NCBI GenBank assembly: GCA_023405815.1
Contig: JAEXXM010000070.1
Span: 62,001-126,000 of the forward strand
Direction: 5' to 3'
Source of the DNA: Pseudomonadota bacterium
Lineage (GTDB): Bacteria > Pseudomonadota > Alphaproteobacteria > Rhizobiales > Hyphomicrobiaceae
Length of the DNA: 64,000 bases
This document shows positions 36,620 through 43,565 of this stretch, piece after piece. Within the stretch, counting starts at the first letter, position 1, and the number at the start of each line of letters is the position of its first letter. Position numbers and translations under genes: made by a program. The notes beneath the pieces were generated by a model. It did no database searches. It was not told where the DNA came from and saw only the letters and a list, made by a program, of their open reading frames with translations.

Positions 36620-37498
36620 ATGACCGCAGCCGCCGCCCGCGCGAGCGATGCCGCCGTATCCGACGCAGCCAATGATGCCCGCGCCGAGGTGACGAAGGTC
36701 CCCGGCGTCACCAAGGCGATCGCCGCCAAGGCCATCAAGAACGGCTACTACCACTTCATCGTCGACATCTGGATCACCGACCTCAACGCCACCGAGTTCG
36801 GCATCTACAAGCACACCCGCAACCGCGCCAAGTCGCGCCAGTTCACCTCCGACATGGACATCTTCGCCGAGGTGATCGAGGGCGGCGAGCGCACCGGCCT
36901 AATCGGCTATCGCGAGGACATCTGGAAAAAGGCCGAGACCAAGGACAAGCGCCTCATCTTCAAGCTGTTCAACGAGGGGCTGAACTGGCGCGCCACGATG
37001 GATTTGATGGTCGGCCGCTCGCTGCAGGCGACCATCGCCTCGCGCGGCGAGCCCGTCACGGTGTTCTCGATCAACACCGCCGAGGACGATTTCGTCGTCT
37101 ACCTCGAGCGCTCTGCGAACAAGTGGCCGCTGTTGCCGGAAAACTTCGGCTTCTTCATCGTCGGCAGCGACGGCCAGCCGGTCTTCTATCGGCTGCGGCG
37201 CGATTTCATCAATCTCGGCGGCGACTACACGCTTTTTGATCAGCAGGGCCGCAAGATCGGCCACCTCGACGGTAAGGTCTTTTCCATCGGCGGCAAGTGG
37301 AAGGGCAAGGTCAAGGTCGAGCATGCCGACCGTCGCCTGTTGTCGGTGCTGCAGCTCTTCAGCGCCTTGCAGGTCTTCAACCACGAGTGCCGCCGCCACA
37401 TGCGTCGCCTGTGGCGCGACGTCGGCAGGGGCAAGATCAAGCCCAAGCTCGATGCGCAGGAGTTCGACCTCTACAAGAACCCGCGCCGCGTCCGCTGA
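36620..37498 (+). CDS. Uncharacterised 292-aa cytoplasmic protein
   Basis: I do not recognise a named family with confidence. The protein is soluble, rich in aromatic and basic residues, with no signal peptide. The C-terminal half (GGDYTLFDQQGRKIGHLDG, then VFSIGGKWKGKVKVEHAD) has a beta-rich pattern faintly like LURP-one/Tubby-like lipid-binding proteins, followed by a helical, very basic end (FNHECRRHMRRLWRDVGRG). That similarity is only suggestive. A diverged copy of its last about 47 codons sits past the amt gene at 38982-39146. A hairpin follows its stop. Confidence 0.75.
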   Translation: MTAAAARASDAAVSDAANDARAEVTKVPGVTKAIAAKAIKNGYYHFIVDIWITDLNATEFGIYKHTRNRAKSRQFTSDMDIFAEVIEGGERTGLIGYREDIWKKAETKDKRLIFKLFNEGLNWRATMDLMVGRSLQATIASRGEPVTVFSINTAEDDFVVYLERSANKWPLLPENFGFFIVGSDGQPVFYRLRRDFINLGGDYTLFDQQGRKIGHLDGKVFSIGGKWKGKVKVEHADRRLLSVLQLFSALQVFNHECRRHMRRLWRDVGRGKIKPKLDAQEFDLYKNPRRVR

Positions 37499-37523
37499 TC
37501 GATATTTATCCCGTTTTGAATAG

Positions 37524-37555
37524 CTGCCCGCGGCGGAAATTTCGCCGGCGGGCAG
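37524..37555 (+). terminator. Probable terminator hairpin after the 292-aa protein gene
   Basis: CTGCCCGC pairs with GCGGGCAG, extended inward by GGCG/CGCC and AAA/TTT with single-base bulges, and is followed by TTTCGT. The T-run is short, so strength is uncertain. Confidence 0.5.
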
Positions 37556-37706
37556 TTTCGTAACTGCCGCTGTTGATCCCCCACCGCGCCCGTTGACGCC
37601 GGTCGCGGCTGCCGCTTTGTTAGCCACAATGCTTTCCGCTTGGGCATTTGCCCAACGCGACGGCGAAAACGACCGGGCAAACCGGTCAGGGGATCGGGGG
37701 ACGGCA

Positions 37707-38921
37707 ATGCAAGGAGCGGATGTCTTTTTCCTGTTGATGGGCGCCATTCTGGTGTTCGCGATGCACGGCGGTTTCGCGTTTCTCGAAACCGGCACGGTTC
37801 GCCACAAGAACCAGGTCAACGCGCTCGTCAAAATCCTGGTCGACTTCGCCGTCTCGACGATCGCCTATTTCCTGATCGGCTACACCGTCGCCTACGGCGT
37901 CGGCTTTTTCCAAAGCGCCTCGGCGATCACCGGGGGTGCCCCCGGCTACGAGGCCCAGGGCTACACGCTCGTCCGCTTCTTCTTCCTCTGCACCTTCGCC
38001 GCCGCCGTGCCGGCCATCATCTCGGGCGGCATCGCTGAGCGCGCCAGGTTCGCGCCGCAGGCGATGGCCACAGCCGCGCTTGTCGGGCTGTTCTACCCGC
38101 TGCTCGAGGGCGTGTTCTGGAACGGCAACTTCGGTCTGCAGGAGCAGTTCTTCACGCCGGTGCTCGGTGCCCCGTTCAAGGATTTCGCCGGCTCGATCGT
38201 GGTGCATGCCTTCGGCGGCTGGGCCGCACTCGGCGCTGTGCTGATGCTCGGCCCGCGCGTCGGCCGCTACGATGGCCGCGGAATGGCGACGCCGCCGTCC
38301 TCGATCCCGTGGCTCGCCATGGGCTCTTGGCTGCTGTGCATCGGCTGGTTCGGCTTCAACGTGATGAGCGCGCAGCGCCTCGACGCCATCTCCGGCCTCG
38401 TTGCCATCAACTCGCTGATGGCCATGTGCGGAGGCATCATCGCCGCGCTGATCGTGGGAAGGAACGACCCGGGCTTCGTCCACAACGGCGCCCTCGCCGG
38501 CCTCGTGGCGGTCTGCGCCGGTTCCGACGTCATGCACCCGCTCGGTGCCCTGCTGGTCGGCGGTGCGGCCGGAGTGATCTTCGTGCAGATGTTCCAGCTC
38601 TCGACCAACCGCTGGCAGATCGACGACGTGCTCGGCGTCTGGGCGCTGCACGGCCTGTGCGGGCTTTGGGGTGGCATCGCGTGCGGCATCTTCGGGCTTG
38701 AGGCGCTCGGCGGCGTCGGCGGCGTCACCTTCGCCTCGCAACTCGTCGGCTCGCTTGCCGGAGCAGCGTTCGGCTTCGCCGTCGGTCTTGGCGTCTACGG
38801 CGTACTGAAGCTCACGGTTGGACTGCGCCTCACGGTCGATGAGGAACGACGCGGCGCCGATCTGGCGATCCACAAGATCAGGGCCAATCCGGAAGAGGAC
38901 GTGCGCACCTTCCTCGCCTGA
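37707..38921 (+). CDS. Ammonium transporter (Amt/Mep/Rh family)
   Basis: A polytopic inner-membrane channel for ammonium of about 404 aa, with some ten or eleven hydrophobic segments. Family blocks are FFLLMGAILVFAMHGGFAFL, PAIISGGIAERARF, the DFAGSIVVHAFGGWAALGAV block with a pore histidine, IGWFGFNVMSAQ, and the second histidine in DDVLGVWALHGLCGLWGG. Starts at 37629 (ATG) or 37593 (TTG) would add a hydrophobic signal-like N-terminus; I took 37707 near a GGGGGACGG sequence. No glnK gene is adjacent, which is unusual for amt. It is bracketed by the intact and copied 3' ends of the neighbouring 292-aa protein gene. Confidence 0.9.
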   Translation: MQGADVFFLLMGAILVFAMHGGFAFLETGTVRHKNQVNALVKILVDFAVSTIAYFLIGYTVAYGVGFFQSASAITGGAPGYEAQGYTLVRFFFLCTFAAAVPAIISGGIAERARFAPQAMATAALVGLFYPLLEGVFWNGNFGLQEQFFTPVLGAPFKDFAGSIVVHAFGGWAALGAVLMLGPRVGRYDGRGMATPPSSIPWLAMGSWLLCIGWFGFNVMSAQRLDAISGLVAINSLMAMCGGIIAALIVGRNDPGFVHNGALAGLVAVCAGSDVMHPLGALLVGGAAGVIFVQMFQLSTNRWQIDDVLGVWALHGLCGLWGGIACGIFGLEALGGVGGVTFASQLVGSLAGAAFGFAVGLGVYGVLKLTVGLRLTVDEERRGADLAIHKIRANPEEDVRTFLA

Positions 38922-38981
38922 CGCGCGCCGCCGGAGTGAACCGTTACGCTCCGGCGGATCCCGTTGCCGCTGCCGAGTCGG

Positions 38982-39146
38982 TTCAGCGCGCTGCAGATCT
39001 TCAACCATGAGTGCCGACGCTGCATGCGCCGGCTCTGGCGCGACGTGGGCAAGGGCAAGATCAAGATCAAGATCAAGATCAAGATCAAGCCCAAGCTCGA
39101 TGCGCAGGAGTTCGACCCCTACAAGAACCCCTGCCGCGTCCGCTAA
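38982..39146 (+). pseudogene. Duplicated 3' fragment of the 292-aa protein gene, with hexanucleotide expansion
   Basis: In frame it encodes FSALQIFNHECRRCMRRLWR, then DVGKGKIK with repeated IK, then PKLDAQEFDPYKNPCRVR and a stop. This matches the C-terminus of the gene ending at 37498 over its whole length, with scattered silent and missense changes. The AAGATC unit, present once in the intact gene, is repeated five times at 39057-39086. There is no convincing start codon. The reading frame is intact, so decay is recent or the fragment came from a related locus. Confidence 0.85.
39057..39089 (+). repeat. AAGATC tandem hexanucleotide repeat
   Basis: Five tandem AAGATC units followed by AAG, encoding alternating Lys-Ile. 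The homologous position of the intact gene has a single unit, which indicates replication slippage in the copied fragment. Confidence 0.9.
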
Positions 39147-39246
39147 CCGGCCCCCCCCTTTGATGGGCCCGCAGCGAAGCTTCGTCCGGGCATTTTCGCG
39201 CCTGCTGCGTTGCCGCGAAGGGGGCGAACAAAAATAGAACACAATC

Positions 39247-39304
39247 TTCAAATTATGAATCGAATCTGATATGCTAAATTCAACTATTTTTGAAAAGGTG
39301 AGAA
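39247..39304 (+). promoter_or_regulatory. Probable promoter and ribosome-binding site of the DUF5343-HEPN cassette
   Basis: TTCAAA at 39247-39252 and TATGCT at 39270-39275 are 17 bases apart, a plausible -35/-10 pair in a stretch far more AT-rich than its surroundings. AAGGTGAG at 39296-39303 is a good ribosome-binding site for the ATG at 39305. Each hexamer matches the consensus at four positions. Confidence 0.5.
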
Positions 39305-40081
39305 ATGACAGATTTAAAGAGTTCATCCGAACTTTCTGACCCCGGCGAGGATGCTAAGGCCGAGATAGGCTCTAAGGCTGCGAAAAAACCAGCAGCGAAG
39401 AAGCCAAGTTCCGCAAAAGCCCCCAGAACCAAAGCAAAGCCGGCGCCTGCCCGTGAGATTCCAGGCCAATTACCGTACACTCTGGCGCCGGGGGTACTGA
39501 AGAAGGCTCTCGATGGGATTATCGTGGCCGCGCGCCCGCCGCGTTTTTCGGGCGACTTTCTAGGTACAGTTCTCAATCTTACGGGTGGCTCAGCGAAAGC
39601 GATACCCCCCGTTCTAAAGAGGGCCGGCTTCATAAGCTCGGATGGCACGCCGACCGACATCTATGCACGTTTCAAAACGGAAGCCGGTCGCAGCCAGGCC
39701 GCATTAGAAGCACTTCGAACCGGCTATGGACCGATCTTCAAGAAGAATGATTACGCTCACAGGGCTACAGGTGATCAGGTCAAGGACATTATCGTAGAGA
39801 TCACGGGTCTGAACAAGAACGACCCGATAGTGCGCGCGATTTCCGGCACCTTTGAATCGATCAGGTCGTTTGTTGATCCGACAAAGAGTGCCGCGGAGAT
39901 TGAAGCCAAGCAACAGACGGAACCGGTCGCCGACACAGAGGAGCGAACAGCGAAGTTGGAGGTTGGAAACGGCACCGGCTTTCAGCTCGTCTACAATATA
40001 AATGTAGTCCTTCCGGAGAAGGCGGATATCGCTACCTGCAATGCTATTTTCAAAAGCTTGCGCGACAACCTATTGCGGTGA
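39305..40081 (+). CDS. DUF5343 domain protein with Lys/Ala/Pro-rich N-terminal tail
   Basis: A 258-aa soluble protein. Residues 25-50 form a histone-H1-like basic tail rich in Ala, Lys and Pro. Residues from about 56 to 185 match my recollection of the DUF5343 domain: PYTLAPGVLKKALDGIIVAA, PRFSGDFLGTVLNLTGGSAK, PVLKRAGFISSDGTPTDIYA and VKDIIVEITGLNKNDPIVRA. The pattern resembles winged-helix modules that contact nucleic acid, but no activity is known to me. The stop is three bases before the HEPN gene start, so the two are translationally linked. Its promoter region and codon usage are more AT-rich than the flanking core genes, suggesting acquisition. Confidence 0.8.
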   Translation: MTDLKSSSELSDPGEDAKAEIGSKAAKKPAAKKPSSAKAPRTKAKPAPAREIPGQLPYTLAPGVLKKALDGIIVAARPPRFSGDFLGTVLNLTGGSAKAIPPVLKRAGFISSDGTPTDIYARFKTEAGRSQAALEALRTGYGPIFKKNDYAHRATGDQVKDIIVEITGLNKNDPIVRAISGTFESIRSFVDPTKSAAEIEAKQQTEPVADTEERTAKLEVGNGTGFQLVYNINVVLPEKADIATCNAIFKSLRDNLLR

Positions 40082-40084
40082 TCG

Positions 40085-40675
40085 ATGAAAGAGAACTTGA
40101 TTCGGCTGTTCGTCTTAAACAATGCGGCGGTAGACGCTGCGCTACAAGATGCCAGAGTGGCCGCTGGGCTCAACAGCGATCCGACCAACGTCGAAGAGGC
40201 GCTGGATCGATTGCTTGAAGACTACATACCGCAGTTTTCGGGGGATCTGCGCGCCAAGGCCGAAAGGATGGCCCGCTTCTATTCGCTGTTCTATCTCATC
40301 GAGAATGACATCCGCGACCTGATCGAAGATACGCTTGAGGAGGCCGCTGGCGAGAACTGGTGGAACACCGTGGTGCCACCGCACGTACGTGAAAGTGCCA
40401 ACAAGAGCCGGCAGCGCGAGATCGACAACGCGGTCACTCTGCGGTCCGAGAGAATGATTGATTACATCACGTTTGGTGAACTCGGAGAGATTATCAAAGG
40501 GAACTGGGACAAATTCGCGGGTATCTTCTCTAAGAGTAACGTTCCCGCAGTGGAGAAGGTGATGAAGTCACTGAATATGCTGCGTGGCCCGATCGCTCAC
40601 TGCGGGTCGCTGAGTGAACCGGAGTCGGTGCGGCTGAAGCTCACCATTCGTGATTGGTTCATGCTCCAAGAATAG
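40085..40675 (+). CDS. Swt1-type HEPN domain protein, putative RNase
   Basis: A 196-aa mainly helical protein whose C-terminal part matches the Swt1-like HEPN family: MARFYSLFYLIENDIRDLIE, WWNTVVPPHVRESANKS, IDYITFGELGEIIKGNWDKF and NMLRGPIAHCGSL. The HEPN signature R-x4-H is present as RGPIAH (Arg167, His172), the arrangement used by metal-independent HEPN RNases. Many HEPN proteins are toxins or effectors of toxin-antitoxin and phage-defence systems. Here the partner would be the upstream DUF5343 protein. Its stop lies two bases from the hipA stop, with no terminator between the converging genes. Confidence 0.8.
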   Translation: MKENLIRLFVLNNAAVDAALQDARVAAGLNSDPTNVEEALDRLLEDYIPQFSGDLRAKAERMARFYSLFYLIENDIRDLIEDTLEEAAGENWWNTVVPPHVRESANKSRQREIDNAVTLRSERMIDYITFGELGEIIKGNWDKFAGIFSKSNVPAVEKVMKSLNMLRGPIAHCGSLSEPESVRLKLTIRDWFMLQE

Positions 40676-40677
40676 CG

Positions 40678-42018
40678 TTAGGTGGGACGGGCGACGCGGG
40701 TACGTTTGCGCGGCGGCTTGCCGACTGGCTTGCGCGTTTCGGTCTGTGCCTCGACTTCCGCGCCAGTGTCATCCGAAAGCCCTGACAGTAGCGCCCGCGC
40801 ACGCTTCTCGATCGAAGCCGTCACCGTTTCCATCAGCGGATGACCGCCCGCGGGCATCGCTGCAACCTCGGCTGCTGCCTTGCGCGTTTCGACGAGCGCG
40901 CCTTTCGCCAGCGCCTCGACGCGCGCGATGAGACGCGTCGCATTGAGACCGACGTCGGCCGCGAAGCGCTGCCAGTGCCGCCGCTTCAGGTGCTCGCCGC
41001 GGTTCTTGCCGGCGATCTTCTGCGCCATGTTGCGCGTGACGTGCTCCCACGCCTCCCCGCACATCACGTCGTAGATCGGCGCCAGCCTGAAGCCGCGCCC
41101 GGAGATCATCATCGAATAGTTCTTCGCGTGCGCGTCGGTGTTGCAGGCGATGACGTTGAGGATCACGTAGTCGAGCAGGTTGACGACATCCGGCGCCTGC
41201 ATGGCGTTGCGGGTTGTCGCGAATATCTCCGCCAGCGTCGGCCCCGGAATGCCCGTCTGGTTCGACTCGTACTTTGCCGACGGCGGCTTGCCGAGCGCCT
41301 GGCAGAAATCCTCTTGATGCAGGCGCCGCCACCGCCCCTGCTGCTCGACGCGGTCGTAACGCTTCACCATCAGGTACGTGCGCTTGCCCGCCTTCCCCGT
41401 CGTCACTTCCGGCGCGTTGAGGCCGAGCCGTTTCGCCAGCGTAAGGCACAAGGCTTCGTTCTGCACGCCGCCGAACAGCCGCTCCGAATCCGGCTTGAGG
41501 ATCCACGTTGATGGCGCGCCGTTGATCGGCACGCAGATGAGGCCCTTGTCGTCGATGGCGACGCCGAGCTTCGTCTGGACGCCGGCGAGCGACATCGACA
41601 CGCCGTCCTCGCCGACGAGAAACGGCTTCGACGGCAGCTCCTCGAGGATCTTCTCCAGTGCCTTGTCGTTGGGGACCGGCTTCCAGTCGTGCGTGCTCGT
41701 CGTGCCGGGCTTGCCGATCGACAGTGCGCCGGCGGTGTCGCGCCCGAGCTCGGCGAGGATGCCGATCACGTCCTCCGGCGCCGCGCCGAGCTGCAGCCCG
41801 ATAGCGCGGAGCTGTGTCGATTCCGGCAACAGGTTCGCCGCCCATGGCAGGAACAGCCGCGCCGGCACCCGGCTTGGCGACAGCGGCATCAACAGCGAGA
41901 TCGGAAATGCGCCGCGCATCGACAGCCACTCCGGCGCATACGTGAAGCTAGGCCCGTCGCTCTGCACCTCGATGGCGCCGACGACGCGGCTTTCGTAATA
42001 GACCGTCAGCCTAGCCAC
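40678..42018 (-). CDS. hipA: HipA-family toxin kinase
   Basis: A 446-aa serine/threonine kinase of the HipA toxin family, which in E. coli inactivates glutamyl-tRNA synthetase. The N-terminal domain is followed by MSLAGVQTK, whose Ser143 aligns with the autophosphorylated serine of E. coli HipA. Catalytic residues are in NTDAHAKN (Asp295, Asn300) and the metal-binding aspartate in APIYDVM (Asp317); ATP lysine candidates are Lys175 and Lys219. The last 40 residues are a basic extension (PVGKPPRKRTRVARP). All key residues are intact, so it should be active. It overlaps hipB by eight bases. Confidence 0.93.
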   Translation of the reverse strand: MARLTVYYESRVVGAIEVQSDGPSFTYAPEWLSMRGAFPISLLMPLSPSRVPARLFLPWAANLLPESTQLRAIGLQLGAAPEDVIGILAELGRDTAGALSIGKPGTTSTHDWKPVPNDKALEKILEELPSKPFLVGEDGVSMSLAGVQTKLGVAIDDKGLICVPINGAPSTWILKPDSERLFGGVQNEALCLTLAKRLGLNAPEVTTGKAGKRTYLMVKRYDRVEQQGRWRRLHQEDFCQALGKPPSAKYESNQTGIPGPTLAEIFATTRNAMQAPDVVNLLDYVILNVIACNTDAHAKNYSMMISGRGFRLAPIYDVMCGEAWEHVTRNMAQKIAGKNRGEHLKRRHWQRFAADVGLNATRLIARVEALAKGALVETRKAAAEVAAMPAGGHPLMETVTASIEKRARALLSGLSDDTGAEVEAQTETRKPVGKPPRKRTRVARPT

Positions 42019-42346
42019 GCTCGTCGCCCTCCGCGTCCGGGAGGTCGTCGATCAGGTCGGGCAGCAGCGCGTTGTCGGTGTCATTGTTCGCCGACATGAG
42101 GTCGAACACCCTTAGGCCGACCGCCGCCGCTACGACGAGGGCCCGTCCGAGCTGGCAGGAGGGCTTCCCCGCTTCCAGCTCGAGGATGAACCGGCGCCCG
42201 ACGCCGGTGGCGAGTGCCAGGTCGTCCTGGCGCATCTTCAACGCCTCGCGGTGCTCGCGCACCATGGCCCCGAATTGCTGGGCTTGTGTGCGCGCCGACC
42301 TTTCGAGTTCGGATGCGGGCCGATCTTCTGCGGGTCTGTCCGCCAT
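42011..42346 (-). CDS. hipB: HipB-family XRE antitoxin / repressor
   Basis: A 111-aa helix-turn-helix protein that should neutralise HipA and repress its own operon. The XRE fold is visible as MRQDDLALATGVGRRFILEL followed by EAGKPSCQLGRALVVAAAVG. An N-terminal acidic/polar region and a flexible acidic C-terminus (DLIDDLPDAEGDERG) flank it. The ATG at 42346 (MADRPAEDRP) lies 14 bases from the first of four palindromic operators. It overlaps hipA, the usual order with antitoxin first. Confidence 0.92.
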   Translation of the reverse strand: MADRPAEDRPASELERSARTQAQQFGAMVREHREALKMRQDDLALATGVGRRFILELEAGKPSCQLGRALVVAAAVGLRVFDLMSANNDTDNALLPDLIDDLPDAEGDERG

Positions 42347-42359
42347 GCGCTTCTCCCAA

Positions 42360-42525
42360 GTTCCCGCTCGGGAACTTGGAGGCCAGATTCGGTCCATGGC
42401 CGACGTGATGTTCCCGCTCGGGAACTTTTATCTGGATTCGCCCCTCAAGGCGATCCCATGTTCCCGCTCGGGAACATAAGAGCCTGTGGACAGCCCTTCA
42501 ACCCCAAATGTTCCCGCTCGGGAAC
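42360..42525. promoter_or_regulatory. Four identical palindromic operators at 50-bp period upstream of hipB
   Basis: GTTCCCGCTCGGGAAC occurs at 42360-42375, 42410-42425, 42460-42475 and 42510-42525, identical each time and exactly 50 bp apart. Arms GTTCCCG/CGGGAAC flank a CT centre; sites three and four extend to ATGTTCCCGCTCGGGAACAT. The 34-base spacers are unrelated. AT-rich -10-like sequence abuts the hipB-distal side of sites two to four on the minus strand (best: TATAAAAT beside site four). The likely ligand is the HipB repressor. Confidence 0.88.
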
Positions 42526-42553
42526 ATTTTATACTTCCTGAACACCGAGGCCA

Positions 42554-42580
42554 ATAAAAAGGCCTCGCTTCAGCGAGGCC
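42554..42580 (-). terminator. Intrinsic terminator downstream of the PemK/MazF-like gene
   Basis: On the minus strand GGCCTCGC and GCGAGGCC form a perfect 8-bp stem with a four-base loop, followed by TTTTTATT. An alternative pairing uses a third GAGGCC at 42547-42552. It insulates the hipBA promoter from the upstream minus-strand toxin gene. Confidence 0.8.
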
Positions 42581-42697
42581 AACAATATCTACGCCGCAGC
42601 AGGGCTTGGAATCGCCCGACGCTACGGCGGCCCCTGGTGGGGTCTTAGACGTGGATCGCTTGCGCGAGAGCCACTTGACGAATCGAAGATTGGTGAT

Positions 42698-43123
42698 TCA
42701 GAGGTGCTTTGTCAACTGGGCCAAGCCGAGCGCATGCATCATGCACTCTCGAATTTTCTTTATAATTTCATCGCTTAGAGGATCATAAAGGTACTTTCTT
42801 TTCCCATTTTTGTCTTTGCCCAAACGGATGAAATCCAACCGGTGAAAGCCTACCGCGTTCACCATATCGCCCTTAACCCAAATCCCGTCGCTTTGAAACG
42901 GCTCGGGAAGCTTCGGGCGAATATCGATTTGCGCATGGTAGGACATGACGGGGTCTGGTGCCGTAGTGCTGAGAGCGACGACCGTACATAGCCCTGGCCT
43001 GGACGCGATCTTTGGACTGACGACTACAACTGGTCGACGCTTGACCATCTCTGGCTCCCGAAAGCCAAAGCTGAAATCGCAAGTCAGGACTGTTCCTATC
43101 CGAGGATGTTCCCTGATCGCCAT
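42698..43123 (-). CDS. PemK/MazF-family toxin-like protein without a visible antitoxin
   Basis: A 141-aa protein with the PemK/MazF fold pattern: IGTVLTCDFSFGFREPEMVK, then RRPVVVVSPK, VVALSTTAP and IWVKGDMVNAVGFHRLD. Family members are sequence-specific mRNA endonucleases. The sequence is longer than classic MazF and keeps the RRPVVVVS strand. No small antitoxin gene is seen on either side (43124-43213 and 42581-42697 hold none), so it may be solitary or have a non-toxin role. A terminator lies downstream. Confidence 0.85.
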   Translation of the reverse strand: MAIREHPRIGTVLTCDFSFGFREPEMVKRRPVVVVSPKIASRPGLCTVVALSTTAPDPVMSYHAQIDIRPKLPEPFQSDGIWVKGDMVNAVGFHRLDFIRLGKDKNGKRKYLYDPLSDEIIKKIRECMMHALGLAQLTKHL

Positions 43124-43213
43124 TGCAACCGCCCGTTTAACCGACGATCGGTGGCGGAGAATCGGGGATTTGTCAAAAATTGTTCAGCGACTTGATGGCT
43201 GTTCGTGAGCGCC

Positions 43214-43462
43214 CTACCCATTCCTGATCTTCATGACGAGGATCGAGCCGGCGAGGAGGGACGTCACGGCATTGGCGACGACGATCGGCACGTCCCCGAT
43301 CAGGATGCCGTAGACCAGCCAAGCGAGCACTCCCGACGTGAAGATCGCGAACATCGCCAGCGAGATGTCGTGCGTCGAGTGCGAGCGCCAGGTTTTGATG
43401 ACCTGCGGGATGAAGGCGACCGTCGTCAGTATGCCGGCCACGAGGCCGAGGATGGTCACCAT
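43214..43462 (-). CDS. SemiSWEET sugar transporter
   Basis: An 82-aa membrane protein with three hydrophobic segments making a single triple-helix bundle, the SemiSWEET half-transporter that works as a dimer to move sugars. The PQ-loop motif is in VAGILTTVAFIPQVIKTWRS at the first helix, followed by HDISLAMFAIFTSGVLAW and the third helix ending in MKIRNG. Length is exactly in family range. Substrate not predictable. Confidence 0.9.
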   Translation of the reverse strand: MVTILGLVAGILTTVAFIPQVIKTWRSHSTHDISLAMFAIFTSGVLAWLVYGILIGDVPIVVANAVTSLLAGSILVMKIRNG

Positions 43463-43565
43463 CAGCTTGGTCCTTCCGCCCTAGTGCTGCGCACGCCAGC
43501 AAACGACCCATGCAAAAAGCATAAGCGGCGTAGATGGTTGCGGTCCGGGGATCGATTGCGACGAA

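Noticed and set aside
39057..39089. AAGATC repeat as an assembly artefact
   Set aside because: It lies inside a longer homologous fragment whose flanking bases differ from the intact gene at many points, so the fragment itself is real; the exact unit number could still be mis-assembled.
37686..39326. 546-aa minus-strand frame across the amt gene
   Set aside because: It is antisense to a clear ammonium transporter and has shadow composition with no recognisable domain.
42360..42525. Regularly spaced repeats resembling a small CRISPR array
   Set aside because: The repeat is a 16-bp palindrome next to an XRE antitoxin gene, the period is exactly 50 with no cas genes nearby, and the layout matches autoregulatory operators.
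42581..42697. Possible small RNA or tRNA-like end (CCCACCAGGGG on the minus strand)
   Set aside because: No cloverleaf or conserved tRNA arms could be drawn; it is more simply the untranslated tail of the PemK/MazF-like transcript.
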